From positions 7,352,001-7,416,000 of the forward strand of contig NZ_JAPEPB010000001.1 of NCBI RefSeq assembly GCF_026340565.1: DNA of 64,000 nt, in the 5' to 3' direction. The translations under genes were made by a program, and so were the position numbers. The DNA comes from Kitasatospora sp. NBC_01287 (GTDB lineage: Bacteria; Actinomycetota; Actinomycetes; Streptomycetales; Streptomycetaceae). Of this stretch, positions 1 through 9,800 are shown in pieces (the first letter of the stretch is position 1; each line of letters begins with the position of its first letter). A model generated the notes under the pieces. That model saw nothing but the letters and a program-made list of their open reading frames with translations, did no database searches and had not been told where the DNA came from.

Positions 1-311
1 GCTGGCCCGCCGTCCACGTCAAGGACGCCGCGACCCTCTACCGCCTTGCCGTCGAGCAGGCACCCGCCGGCTCCGTCCTGCACGCCGTCGGCGACGACGG
101 CGTGCCGGTCCGCGAGATCGCCGAGGCCATCGGCCGACACCTCGACCTACCCGCACACTCCGTGCCCGCCGAGGAGTTCAACGGGATGCTCGTGCGCCTC
201 CTCGGCACCGACATGCCCGCCTCCAGCACCATCACCCAGCAACTCCTGGGATGGAAGCCCACCCACCCCGGCCTCATCGAGGACATCGAACAAGGCCACT
301 ACTTCCTGTGA
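1..311 (+). CDS. SDR-type NAD(P)-dependent oxidoreductase, C-terminal part (5' end outside window)
   Basis: The frame is open from base 3 and ends at a TGA at 309-311, so only about 102 C-terminal residues are present. The fragment contains VHVKDAATLYRLAVEQAPAG, then DGVPVREIAEAIGRHLDLP and a GWKPTHPGLIEDIEQGHYF end. This is typical of the substrate-side end of extended/atypical SDRs of the NAD-epimerase or 3-beta-HSD-like type used by actinomycetes as general oxidoreductases. The Rossmann glycine motif and the catalytic Tyr-Lys pair would lie upstream, so the cofactor and substrate cannot be judged. Family assignment is by pattern recognition. Confidence 0.7.
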   Translation, partial: WPAVHVKDAATLYRLAVEQAPAGSVLHAVGDDGVPVREIAEAIGRHLDLPAHSVPAEEFNGMLVRLLGTDMPASSTITQQLLGWKPTHPGLIEDIEQGHYFL

Positions 312-401
312 CCAACCACCGACAGCAGGCGCGAGAAGCCGTCCTCCGCAGTGATCCATCCGGGCGCCGGTTCGAATGCGTGACTCGATCGCGTGATCTC
401 C

Positions 402-426
402 ACGGTTTCACGGTTTCACGGTTTCG
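402..426. repeat. Short direct repeat, CACGGTTT x3
   Basis: Three tandem copies of an 8-base unit lie in the gap between the SDR fragment and the MBL-fold gene. No function is apparent. Confidence 0.5.
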
Positions 427-546
427 TTTCTGCTGATGATGCAGGTCTCCAGTCTGTCGATGAGGTCGTCGCGGCGGGGAAGTCGCCGTGGCGGGTCGGC
501 GCGCCCCGATCACAGGCGCGGCCACCGGGACTCCTCGGCGCCCAGC

Positions 547-582
547 CGCGAGGCGGACCGGTCCGCCTCGCGGACCGGTCCG
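547..582. promoter_or_regulatory. Perfect 26-bp palindrome plus repeated core, candidate operator
   Basis: Bases 547-572 form a perfect dyad with half CGCGAGGCGGACC. It is followed at once by a second copy of its centre, CGGACCGGTCCG (571-582). The element ends 45 bases before the ATG of the MBL-fold gene, a typical place for a repressor site of the TetR/MarR kind. It could also form a hairpin in the leader RNA. No regulator gene is adjacent in the window. Confidence 0.5.
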
Positions 583-627
583 TCCTTCGGCCGGGCGCCC
601 ATCCCGCACCCGTCAAGGAGCCCCTCC

Positions 628-1371
628 ATGTCACCGACCAAGGTCATTGCCATACCGGTGCTCGGCCGGCACGTCGCCAACGCCTATCTCCTGCTCGGCA
701 AGCGACCGGTCATCGTCGACGCCGGAACGCCCGGCAGCGGCCGACTGATCCACGACCAGGTCGCCGCCCACGGCGTGGACCCCAAGGACGTCAGCCTGAT
801 CGTCGTCACCCACGGCCGCGTCGACCACTTCGGCTCCGCCGCCGAACTCAGCCGACTCACCGGCGCACCCATCGCCGGCCACATCGCCGACCTGGGCACC
901 TATCGAGCAGGTCGGGTGAGCGAGCCGTACCTGCCCATCGGGCTGTTCGGGCACCTCTTCGCCCGCACCTCCCGGGTGCGCGAGACCACCGAACCGTTCG
1001 ACCCCACCGTGCTCATCCGCGGCGAGACGCACCCGGCGGACTTCGGCGTCCAGGCCCGCATCATGCCCACCCCGGGCCACACCCCCGGCTCCGTCTCCGT
1101 CCTGACCGACGACGGCGACCTGGTGGCCGGAGACCTCGTCGCCACCCCGCTCCTGGGCCTCGTCAAGGGGCGACCCGCCAACCCGCCCTTCCACGACGAC
1201 CGCCTCGGCAACCTCGCCAGCCTGCGCGAGACGCTGGCCCTCCGTCCCACGAAGATCCACGTCGGACACGGCGCACCCCTCGACCCGGATCGGGTGGGCC
1301 GCTGGGCGGCCGTAGAGCAGCGACGACTCGACCGCCTCGTGGCCCGGGGACGCCTGCACGCTCACTGTTGA
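628..1371 (+). CDS. Metallo-beta-lactamase-fold hydrolase with altered metal motif
   Basis: A 247-residue MBL-fold protein. The start ATG at 628 has AAGGAG 7 bases upstream; the open frame runs further back but without a better site. Residues 62-67 read HGRVDH where the family normally has HxHxDH, so the second metal-binding His is Arg64. Asp66 and His67 are kept, as are the later PTPGHTPGS His (about residue 153), the GD of VAGDLVA and the C-terminal HVGHGAP His. One metal site should therefore be weakened or lost. It is cytoplasmic, with no signal peptide. The substrate is unknown; relatives include hydroxyacylglutathione hydrolase-like and quorum-quenching enzymes. A palindrome upstream suggests repressor control. 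Confidence 0.8.
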   Translation: MSPTKVIAIPVLGRHVANAYLLLGKRPVIVDAGTPGSGRLIHDQVAAHGVDPKDVSLIVVTHGRVDHFGSAAELSRLTGAPIAGHIADLGTYRAGRVSEPYLPIGLFGHLFARTSRVRETTEPFDPTVLIRGETHPADFGVQARIMPTPGHTPGSVSVLTDDGDLVAGDLVATPLLGLVKGRPANPPFHDDRLGNLASLRETLALRPTKIHVGHGAPLDPDRVGRWAAVEQRRLDRLVARGRLHAHC

Positions 1372-1443
1372 GGAGTCGGTCGCTCCGCCACCTGATCGAC
1401 CCCGGCCGAACCGGCGGAACTGCCGGCCCGGTGGATGCCCCGC

Positions 1444-1668
1444 TCAGATCAGCAGGTCGAAGAGTTCGAAGGCCTCGTCCCACTGGTCCGTGGAGGGGCG
1501 GCGGGTGTCGCGGGCGATGGTTTTGAGGGCGCGGGCGAGGGCGAGGGCGACGCTGAGGCCGCCGGCCAGGTCGGGTAGCCGCTGCTGGGTGTCCTCGGCG
1601 GCCTCCATGCCGAGGGCGGGGCGGGCCGCGAGCTGGTCGAGCGGGTCTGTACAGGCGTACAGACCCGG
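1444..1668 (-). CDS. Small hypothetical ORF, start uncertain
   Basis: A reverse open segment of at most 74 codons ending DQWDEAFELFDLLI, then TGA at 1444-1446. It lies in the same frame as the 110-residue ORF directly upstream and is separated from it only by a TGA (1669-1671). There is no ATG or GTG near its front; the first plausible initiator is a CTG inside the inverted repeat at 1643-1666. It may be a separate small gene, or the downstream half of a gene cut by the stop codon. The residue pattern is protein-like, but the family is not recognised. Confidence 0.35.
   Translation of the reverse strand, partial: PGLYACTDPLDQLAARPALGMEAAEDTQQRLPDLAGGLSVALALARALKTIARDTRRPSTDQWDEAFELFDLLI
1643..1666. 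repeat. 10-bp perfect inverted repeat, GGGTCTGTAC
   Basis: GGGTCTGTAC, a 4-base spacer, then GTACAGACCC. The same 10-mer forms the two ends of the MITE-like element at 11508-11660. This may be an insertion-sequence footprint (two ends abutting) or a regulatory dyad. It lies at the break between two same-frame reverse ORFs. Confidence 0.6.
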
Positions 1669-2001
1669 TCACTGGGGACGTGGGCGGGCGGCTTCGTGTA
1701 GGAGGGCTGCCGCGTGGAGCAGGTCCCGGGCCCGGGTGGAGCCGAGGCAACGGGCGGTGCTGACCTGCCAGGTTCCCGTGCTGTCGGGCAGGGCGGTGCC
1801 GAGCAGGGTGGGGTGGGTGATGTCCGTGACGTCGATGATGGTGACCGCTGTGGCCGTGTCCGGCACGGTCACCTGGTAGGTGCGGCCCATGCACTTCATG
1901 ACGGTTCCGTGGAGTGCCGCGATGTCCCCCTGCGGGGTGCTCTCCTGTTCCGACGACCGCGGGGAGGAAGCGTTGTGGGTCTGGGTGAGGTGATCCACCA
2001 T
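1669..2001 (-). CDS. Hypothetical protein, 110 residues
   Basis: Starts MVDHLTQTHN at 2001 and ends ARPRPQ. It contains a hydrophobic, beta-rich stretch (VTVPDTATAVTIIDVTDITH) and an Ala/Leu helix near the end. No domain is recognised, and no secretion signal or membrane segment is seen. Base composition and third-position bias fit a real gene. Beyond its stop the frame stays open for 74 more codons, which raises the possibility of a premature stop. Confidence 0.5.
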   Translation of the reverse strand: MVDHLTQTHNASSPRSSEQESTPQGDIAALHGTVMKCMGRTYQVTVPDTATAVTIIDVTDITHPTLLGTALPDSTGTWQVSTARCLGSTRARDLLHAAALLHEAARPRPQ

Positions 2002-2163
2002 CCGACGTCCGTCACTTTCCGGTCATGCGATGTACCCGAATGTCACGATAGCCGGAAATCGGACCTCGCCTCTCCGCTGCGGGCGCTCTTCCCCCCGCGA
2101 GCGCCCCGGCGCATGCTGATGCCGGGCCGGACAACGGCGTCCTGCCCGCGGAGGGGGACCGGC

Positions 2164-3081
2164 ATGGACTACGAGAACCTGTTCGAACGCATCAACGAGG
2201 CAGTCCATCCCGTCCTGGCCGAGGGAACCGTCGCCCAGTACATTCCGGCCCTCGCCGCCGTCGACCCCTACCGGTTCGGCCTCGCGATCGCGGACACCGC
2301 GACCCGCAAGCCGCCACGCGGCACTGGGGACTGGCAGGTCCCGTTCTCCATCCAGTCCATCTCCAAGGTGTTCACCCTCGCTCTGGTCCTGGCCGCGGAT
2401 GGCGACTCGCTGTGGACCCGGGTGGGGAAGGAGCCCTCCGGGTCGCCCTTCAACTCCCTCGCCCAGCTGGAGCGGGAGAACGCGATCCCCCGCAACCCGT
2501 TCGTCAACGCCGGCGCGCTGGTGATCACCGACCGGCTGCTCACCCTCACCGGGGACTCCCGGGGCACCCTGCGCGAGTTCCTCCGCACCGAGAGCGGCAA
2601 CCCCCGCATCGACTTCGACGCCCAGGTCGCCTGGAGCGAGAGCCAGCACGGACACCGCAACGCCGCGCTCGGCCACCTGCTGGCCGACCACGGCCGGCTC
2701 GACAACCCCGTCCCGGACGTCCTCGACCACTACTTCTGGCAGTGCGCCCTCACCATGAGCTGCCGGGACCTCGCCGTGGCCGGCGGATTCCTGGCCCGGC
2801 ACGGCTTACGGGCCGACGGCACCAGGCTGCTCACCCGCAGCGAGGCCAAGCGCGTCAACGCCGTCATGCTGATCGGCGGCACCTACGACGCCGCGGGCGA
2901 GTTCGCCCACCGCGTCGGCCTGCCCGCCAAGAGCGGCATCGGCGGCGGCATCCTGGCCGTCATCCCGGGTCGCGGAACGCTCTGCGCCTGGGGGCCGGCC
3001 CTCGACCGCCACGGCAACTCGATCGCGGGCATCACCGCGCTCGACACCCTCACCACCCACACCGGCTGGTCCATCTTCTGA
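2164..3081 (+). CDS. glsA: Glutaminase
   Basis: A 305-residue serine-dependent glutaminase that deamidates L-glutamine to glutamate and ammonia in the cytoplasm. The serine-beta-lactamase fold shows the catalytic S-x-x-K as SISK (Ser65, Lys68) inside FSIQSISKVF. Other family blocks are NPFVNAGALV (Asn of the substrate pocket), SCRDLAVAGGFLA and the KSGIGGGI loop. Length matches the usual 300-310 residues. The ATG at 2164 is preceded by GAGGGGG; the frame is open from 1714, but the family start fits 2164. It converges on the EthD-like gene across a 46-base gap and stands alone, so the metabolic setting is not visible. Confidence 0.93.
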   Translation: MDYENLFERINEAVHPVLAEGTVAQYIPALAAVDPYRFGLAIADTATRKPPRGTGDWQVPFSIQSISKVFTLALVLAADGDSLWTRVGKEPSGSPFNSLAQLERENAIPRNPFVNAGALVITDRLLTLTGDSRGTLREFLRTESGNPRIDFDAQVAWSESQHGHRNAALGHLLADHGRLDNPVPDVLDHYFWQCALTMSCRDLAVAGGFLARHGLRADGTRLLTRSEAKRVNAVMLIGGTYDAAGEFAHRVGLPAKSGIGGGILAVIPGRGTLCAWGPALDRHGNSIAGITALDTLTTHTGWSIF

Positions 3082-3127
3082 CCGGCGGCGCACGGACCCG
3101 GCCGGGGCCGCCGGGTGCCGTCCGGTT

Positions 3128-3460
3128 TCACACGAAGGTGACGGTCTCGTCGACGCGTGCCGAGTGGATGCCGACGGAGGTCTCGCGCATGTACTGCTCG
3201 CGCAAGTCGTGGGCCTTCTTGTACGCGTCGGTCGAGGGTGCCTCGGCCATGGCCTCCTGCGACTCGAAGCTGATCTGCGCGATGGCGTCGATGGGGTCCT
3301 CCGCACCGTCGGAGGCGAGGTCGGTGAGGGGGTACTGGACGTAGGCGCGGGTCTGTGGGAGCGCCTCGTAGGTCGGTCCGTATTCGTGCTTCCTGAAGCG
3401 GCGGAAGTCCTCGGTGGAGACCTCGGGCTTCTTGCGGATGACGGTGAGCAGAGTGATCAC
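3128..3460 (-). CDS. EthD-type stress/dimeric alpha-beta barrel protein
   Basis: 110 residues starting MITLLTVIRKKPEVSTEDFR. The order beta strand, KP-x-S-x-E-D-F helix, then HEYGPTYEALP and a C-terminal MRETSVGIHSARVDETVTFV strand matches small EthD-domain proteins of the dimeric ferredoxin-like barrel superfamily. Members act in degradation of aromatic or xenobiotic compounds or in polyketide tailoring, but many have no known role. It is transcribed toward glsA and away from the giant LamG gene. Confidence 0.65.
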   Translation of the reverse strand: MITLLTVIRKKPEVSTEDFRRFRKHEYGPTYEALPQTRAYVQYPLTDLASDGAEDPIDAIAQISFESQEAMAEAPSTDAYKKAHDLREQYMRETSVGIHSARVDETVTFV

Positions 3461-3868
3461 GGACGATCCTGCGGCCGGGATCTGGACCGTGGGTCGGCAT
3501 CAGGACAGAACGTCAGTGCCGGGTAGAGGAGTGACTGGTTCCGGTGTTCGACTGCGGCGAGGTGGGTGGGCGTGCCAGGGTACTGGCAGCGCTGAGGCAT
3601 CGTCAGGGTGCTTCGTCGTTCGGGTTGTTGTCGTCCCTGCTGTCATTCCCCGGGGCCTGCCACGTGGGGCGTTGGTCCTGCTCTTCTGTTCGCGATCCGC
3701 CGGTGTGGCCGTGGGTGGCACGGGTGGTCCTCAGGTGTGGTGCGGTCGTGGATCCCTGTGTGCCGGTGTCTGCCGGGGCCGGGGGCCGCAGGTCTTGAGC
3801 GTCCGCGTCCGGGCGTTCCACAGCGGCCCGCAGCGGTGCGGGCCTGGCGATCGAGGAGAGTCTGCCTG
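3461..3868. other. Divergent intergenic region
   Basis: 408 bases between the EthD-like gene (reverse) and the LamG giant (forward). It should hold both promoters, but no clear -35/-10 pair, dyad or RNA motif was found. The giant's reading frame is open back to 3608, but that stretch lacks a usable start with a ribosome site. Confidence 0.5.
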
Positions 3869-6800
3869 ATGCAGGACAAGACCCTGGTGAAGGTCTACCG
3901 GGACAAGACGTACGTGTCGACGACGACGGTGCGTCACGGTGGTACGACGGTGGCGTTCGCGATGGACGACCAGCGGCGGATCTACTACAGCGTGTTGGAC
4001 CTGGAGCAGGCCCAGGGCGTGCGCGGGCCGCTGGACGTGGCGTACTGGAACGCGGATCCGGGTCTGTTGGCGTTCCCGTCGGAGATCGTGGACCCGGGGG
4101 CGCAGGCGCCGGTGGCGATGGTGATGCCGACGGTCAAGAAGGGCAGCGGTGTCGAGACGGCGCCGGAGAAGCTGTTCGCGGGTGAGAGCGATCCGTTCCT
4201 GTCGACCACGGCGCGGCTGACCGCGTCAGCGCCGATCCAGGTGGTCTCCGACGGCCGGTACATCCTGGTGTTCCGGCAGTCGATCGGCGCCGATGACCCG
4301 AACGCGGTGTTCCAGACGTCGGGGACCGCGCTGTCGGGGGATCCGGCGCGCACCGACTACACGATGACCACGGGGGCGACTCCGGCGAAAGTCGCGCCGG
4401 TGGACTCCTCGCTGCTGGTGGACCGGTTCGTGCTGGTGGGCTCGGTCCTCAAGCCGGTGGTGGAGGTGCGCTACCAGCGCAGCCGCAGCAAGTTCGCCCC
4501 GGCGGTGGAGGGTACGGACACGCTGGGCACCCGGGACATGGACGGGAAGCTGTTCTACGAGCCCACGAGCAAGCTCTCGTTCGTGCAGCGGGTCCAGGAC
4601 GGTGGGTTCGCGGTGATGCTGCTGCCGACCGCGGTGGACGGTGTCTCGCGCTGGCAGTTGTTCGTTCGCAACACGCTCAAGGGCCAGATCGACTCGTTCA
4701 GCTGCGAGCAGGGCAAGGACGGGCTGTTCAACATCGCGGGTACCCAGCTGTACACGAGCCCGGATCCGAGGTTCGCGTCCTCGGTGCTGGAGCGTGAGCC
4801 GGGGATCGACCCGAACACCAGGCTTCCGCTGGTCCCGGTGCCGGCCACGACCGACCGGGCGGGCACCGCGCTGCGGTTCTCGGCCGGGCCGCCGTGCGTG
4901 CTGAAGCTGGTGAACTACGGTATGGCGGCGGGGCCGGACGGGTTCACGTTCGAGGCGTGGGTGCGGCCCACGGCGCCGTCCGGGACGATCGCGGCCACCT
5001 ATGACGAGAGCCGCGCGGACGGCTTCCACCTGGGGGTGGACGCTTCGCGCAGGCTGTCGATCGGCCAGGGCAGTACCGGGTGGAGCGTGACCGGCTCGCA
5101 GGCGCTGGCGATGGGCGCGTACGCGCATGTGGCGGCGGTGTTCGACCGGTCGACGGTCACGCTGTTCGTCAACGGCGTGAGCGTGGGCAGCGGCGCGGTG
5201 CCGGTGGCGGTGGGCCCGGCCTGTGTGGAGTATCTGGGCAGTCGTACGGTGGCGGGGCAGGCCGTCGAGCAGTTCGTCGGGGACATCGACGAGGTGCGGC
5301 TGTGGAACCGGGCCCGCACGGCGGCGGACTTCGCCGACCGGGGCCGGCGCCTGGTGGGCATAGAACCGGGCCTGGTGACCTATTTCCGGTTCGACGAGGG
5401 CACCGGCGGCCTGACCACGAACCAGTGCGACGGTGCTTCGCCCGCGATGCTGATCGGTCCGAAGTGGGTGGCTTCCGACGCGCCGGTCGGCGACGGCCCG
5501 GGCCTGTCGCGGGACGTGTTCACCTTCGGGACCCGCCAGGCGGTCGGGCCGCTGGCCGCGACGCTCTACTTCCAGCAGGAGCCGGTGCCCACCGGCTACG
5601 GGGCCGCCCCCACGCAGGAGAAGCGGCAGGCAAGGGTACTGCTGGCCTGCGCGACGACGGGCCCTGCGCCCACCGGCGGGACGGCGGATCGCCGGTATGT
5701 GGCCACGGTGGACTTCGCGCTCGGGCGTGACGGGCGCCTGGCCATGGCTCCCTACCTGGTACCGCTGGGCGAGGTCGGCAAGCCCGCACCCACCCAGGAC
5801 CTGGACGCGGTGACCGCCGCGCAGAACCGGGTGACGGCGGCGCAGACCCAGCTGGCGACCGACCAGGCGCAGGCCGACCTGTTGCAGCCCACCTTGAACT
5901 ACATCGCGGACATCGCCCGCTTCGGCTTCCGCGACCAGCAGCGCGCCCAGTTGGAGAGCACCGTGCCGACGCTGCGGCTGGCCGCCTTCCGGCTCGGTTT
6001 CGACCAGGCGCAGCTGACCGCGGCGCAGGCGGCACTGGCGACGCTGACCGGCGGGATGCAGGGCGGCTCGGAGGTGGTGCTGGCCATGCCCAAGGTCTCC
6101 ACCGACCGCGAGGGCCTGAGCGTGTACGCGTCGCTGCTGACGTTCGCGTGGACCACGGACGCGCCGTCGCTGCTGGAGAGTTCGACCGGTGACGTGGTGC
6201 TGTACTTCCGGGGCGGGAACGGGCAGTTCTTCTCGGCCTACTACGCCGCCGACGTCTCGCGGGCGACGCGGACGATCGCGGTGGGCACCGGTCAGCTGAC
6301 GCTGCTGGCGCGCGACAGCGCCGCGACACTGGCCGACTTCGCGCTGAGCGTCGCCGACGGCGCCACCGCCGACCTGTGCCAGGTCACGGTCACCGCTGGT
6401 ACGGTCACCGAGACGTTCCCCGGCGTCCCGCGCCAGGCCACCGCCTTCGCGCAGGTGCTGAACGGGGTCCGCCCGCCGGGCACCGTCCTGGGCACCGTCG
6501 GCTCGGCCCAGGGCCAGATCATCGAACTGGCCGCCGCGCTGACCCAACCCCTGGCCGCGGGCGCGGCGATCTCCGTGGGCGGCCAGGTCCGCACGGTGGC
6601 CGCGGCGGTGTCGGCCGGAGCCAACAAGATCACCGTCACGGCGAACGGCGACCTGAGCGGCACGGTCGGCCAGCAGTTGCGGACCGCGCTGTACGACTAC
6701 GCGACCGCGACCAGCACCATGGTGGGCGCGGTGCTGGACCGGGGCTCGCAGATCGTGGGCGTGAACCTCCTCAACCCGAGCGCGCCGGTGCCCAACGGAG

Positions 6801-9800
6801 CCGCCGCCGACGGGGCGGGCCCGCTGGTGCCGCGCTGGCACGGCAACTCTCCGGGGCGCGCGCTGTCCTTCGACGGCAAGGCCCAGTACCTCACCCTGCC
6901 CCAGGCCGCCTGGCCGAAGGTCACCTCGCCGGCCGACCTGACGGTGGAGGCGTGGGTGAACCCGTCCATGACCAGCACCCGGTCCCGGATCTGGCATGCC
7001 GCCGTCCCCGGAGCCCCCTACACCCTGGCCCTGGAGCCGGGCGCGCCCACCAGTGCCTTCGCGCTGGACGGGAGCAGCTGGGTGGACTGCGGAACCGGCA
7101 TCGCCCTGGCCGGGCAGAGCTTCACCATCGAGGTGTGGGCCAGGCGCGGGAACGGCGGCCGACAGGACACGCTGTTCGGACACGGCGGCCCCACGATGAC
7201 GGATCCGAACCTGTACCTGGGCTTCAATGCGTCGAACCAGATGGTCTTCGGCTGGCCCGGCGACGAGCTGGCGACCGCGTCGCTGGCTGTGGACCAGGGC
7301 TGGCACTGCTGGTCGGCCTCCTTCGACACGTCCACCGGGACACGCGCCATCTACTGCGACGGGATCCAGATCGCACAGGGCCGCGCGAACGCCCCGTATC
7401 CCGGGACCGGGCACACCATGCTGGGCATCGCCGGCTGGGGCGGGGGCTGGGCCGCGGAGGCCATCGTGGACGAGTACCGGCTGTGGGGCCGGGTCCGCAC
7501 CCCGGACGAGATCGCGGCGTTCGTGAACCGTCAGCTCAGCGGCCAGGAGCCCGGACTGCTGGGCTACTGGAGCTTCACCGACGCCTCCACCGTGGACCGT
7601 TCGGGCAACGGCCACGACGGAATCATGGTCGGCGTTCCCATCCTGACCCAGACCGCGCAGCGCGGCTACTCGCTGGCGGCCGGTGTCGGCAAGCAGTTCT
7701 TCCGCAGCCAGCAGGCGTTCCCCGGCGGCGACTGGGCGCATGTGGCGATGGCGTTCCGCCAGGACTGGGCGATGGCCATGGAGGGGGACGGCTACCTGGA
7801 CGCCGCAGGGCCCGACGGCCTGGACCTGGTCGACGACCTGACCCTGGAGGCGTTCGTCCAGCTCGACACCCTGGGCACCGTCCACGGCCTGATCGGCAAG
7901 GGCGCCATCGGCTCGGGCATCGCGGACTCGGCCGTCCCCTACAGCTTCTACGTCGAGTCCGACGGCCAGCTCGCGTTCACCTTCGAGGCCGGCGCCGGGG
8001 GCAGGGGCCAGCAGAAGGTCTACCGTTCGGGCACCGGCAGCGTCCTCAAGGCGGGGGTGTTCACCAAGGTCGCGGTCACCCGCAAGGCCGGCGAGGACAA
8101 GCTCGGCACCATCAGCATCCGCTTCTACATCAACGGCCAACTCGTGGGCGGCGACCCGCAGAAGTACAACGGCCCCAAGCCGGTGGGCAACGACGCCAAC
8201 TGCGAGATCGGCCGGTACAAGATCAGCACGTCGGCGCTCGGACTGCGCGGAACCCTCTCCGAGGCGCGGATCTGGAACGTGGCCCGTGACAAGGACCAGA
8301 TCGGCGCGCCGGTCACCGCCAAGTCCCAGGGCCTGGTGGCCTGGTGGGCGTTCCATGAGAGCGCCGGCGCCACCACCGCCGACGGCTGCGACAGCTACCC
8401 CGCCCAGGTTCGCGGCCCTGTTCGGGTGCGCACCCCCGACCCGGCCGGCAACCGTCTCACCTTCTACCACAACGGCAACCCCAGCATCGCCGTCCTGGCC
8501 GGCGCCAACGACATGCTCGCCGTCACGGGCACAGCCCAGGTCACCGCGGCCGCGATGACGGATGCCTCCGGCCAGCCCACCGAGGCCCTCACCGGCGCCC
8601 TGGACGAACTGCGGATCTGGCGCACCTGCCGCACCCAGGAGCAACTCCTGGACAACATGTTCACCCGCCTGCGCGGCGAGCGCGGCGACCTGATGGCCTA
8701 CTACCCCTTCGACGCCGCCTCCACCGTCGCCGGCGCCACCGTCACCGACGCCGGGCTGCAGGGCTGTGACCTGACCCCCTCGACCAAGGCCCCGGGCATC
8801 GTGCTGTCCACCGCGCCGATCTCCGACGACACCGCCGAGGTCCGCTCCGCGCTGACCGGCACCCTCACCCCCTTCAACTCCCTGATCACCGGAACCCCCA
8901 GCGCCTCGGAGTACGCCGATCTGCAGAGCGACGCCCACGGCACGATGATCGGCGTCATGAAGCGGTGCTACACCTCGCTGCGCGGCACCTCCTGGGTGCT
9001 GACCACCGGCTTCAAGGTCGGGGACCTGACCACCACCTGGGTCGGCCAGGCGCAGTTCAACCCGCAGCTGGTCGGCTACCTGGAGGGCGCCCCGCCGGTC
9101 CCCTCGGAGAACCTGATCGCCGGCACCGCCGACGACTACAGCGAGAAGTCCTCGGTCAGCTTCGTGCAGGCCAACACCGTCGCCAACACGATCTCCTCGG
9201 ACAACAAGACCAGCGTCGACGCCTCCGCCAAAGCCACCTTCGAGGGCTCGGTGGGCGACGACACCTTCGTCGTCGCCGCCCCGCTCGGCGCGGGCACCGC
9301 CAAACCCCTCAGCTCCCTCAAGGCCAGCGTGGGCGCCACCTACGAGATGAAGTACTCCAACAGCTGGAGCAACGACACCCAGGTGAGCCAGGGCGCCACC
9401 ACCACCCGCACCAGCTCGGTCACCCTGACCGGCCACTGGGAGCCCACCGACCCCGCCGGCCAGCTCAACGCCACCGCCGGCCGGCGCTGGGTGCCGGCCA
9501 ACACCGGCTTCGCCATCGTGCAGTCCGACACCGCCGACCAGTACGCGCTGCGCCTGGCCCACAGCGGCGCCCTGGTGGCCTACCGGATGGTGCCCAACCC
9601 CGACATCCCCCGGGACTGGAACATCATCGCGTTCCCGATCAACCCCCGCTACACCAAGCAGGGCACCCTGGACGGCCTGGTCGGCTTCAGCGCCCAGGGC
9701 ACCGCAGCGACTCTGCAGCCCTTCGCCGACCCGTCCTTCCCCAACGCCGGCGACGGCGGTTCCTACAGTTACTACCGGCCCCGTGAGGCGTACGCCCTCA

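Noticed and set aside
360..385. tRNA-like GGTTCGAAT motif
   Set aside because: The flanking bases do not pair as a T stem and no acceptor or anticodon arm can be drawn.
3503..3868. Short reverse ORFs in the LamG upstream region
   Set aside because: Arg/Thr/Pro-rich, no ribosome site and no family resemblance.
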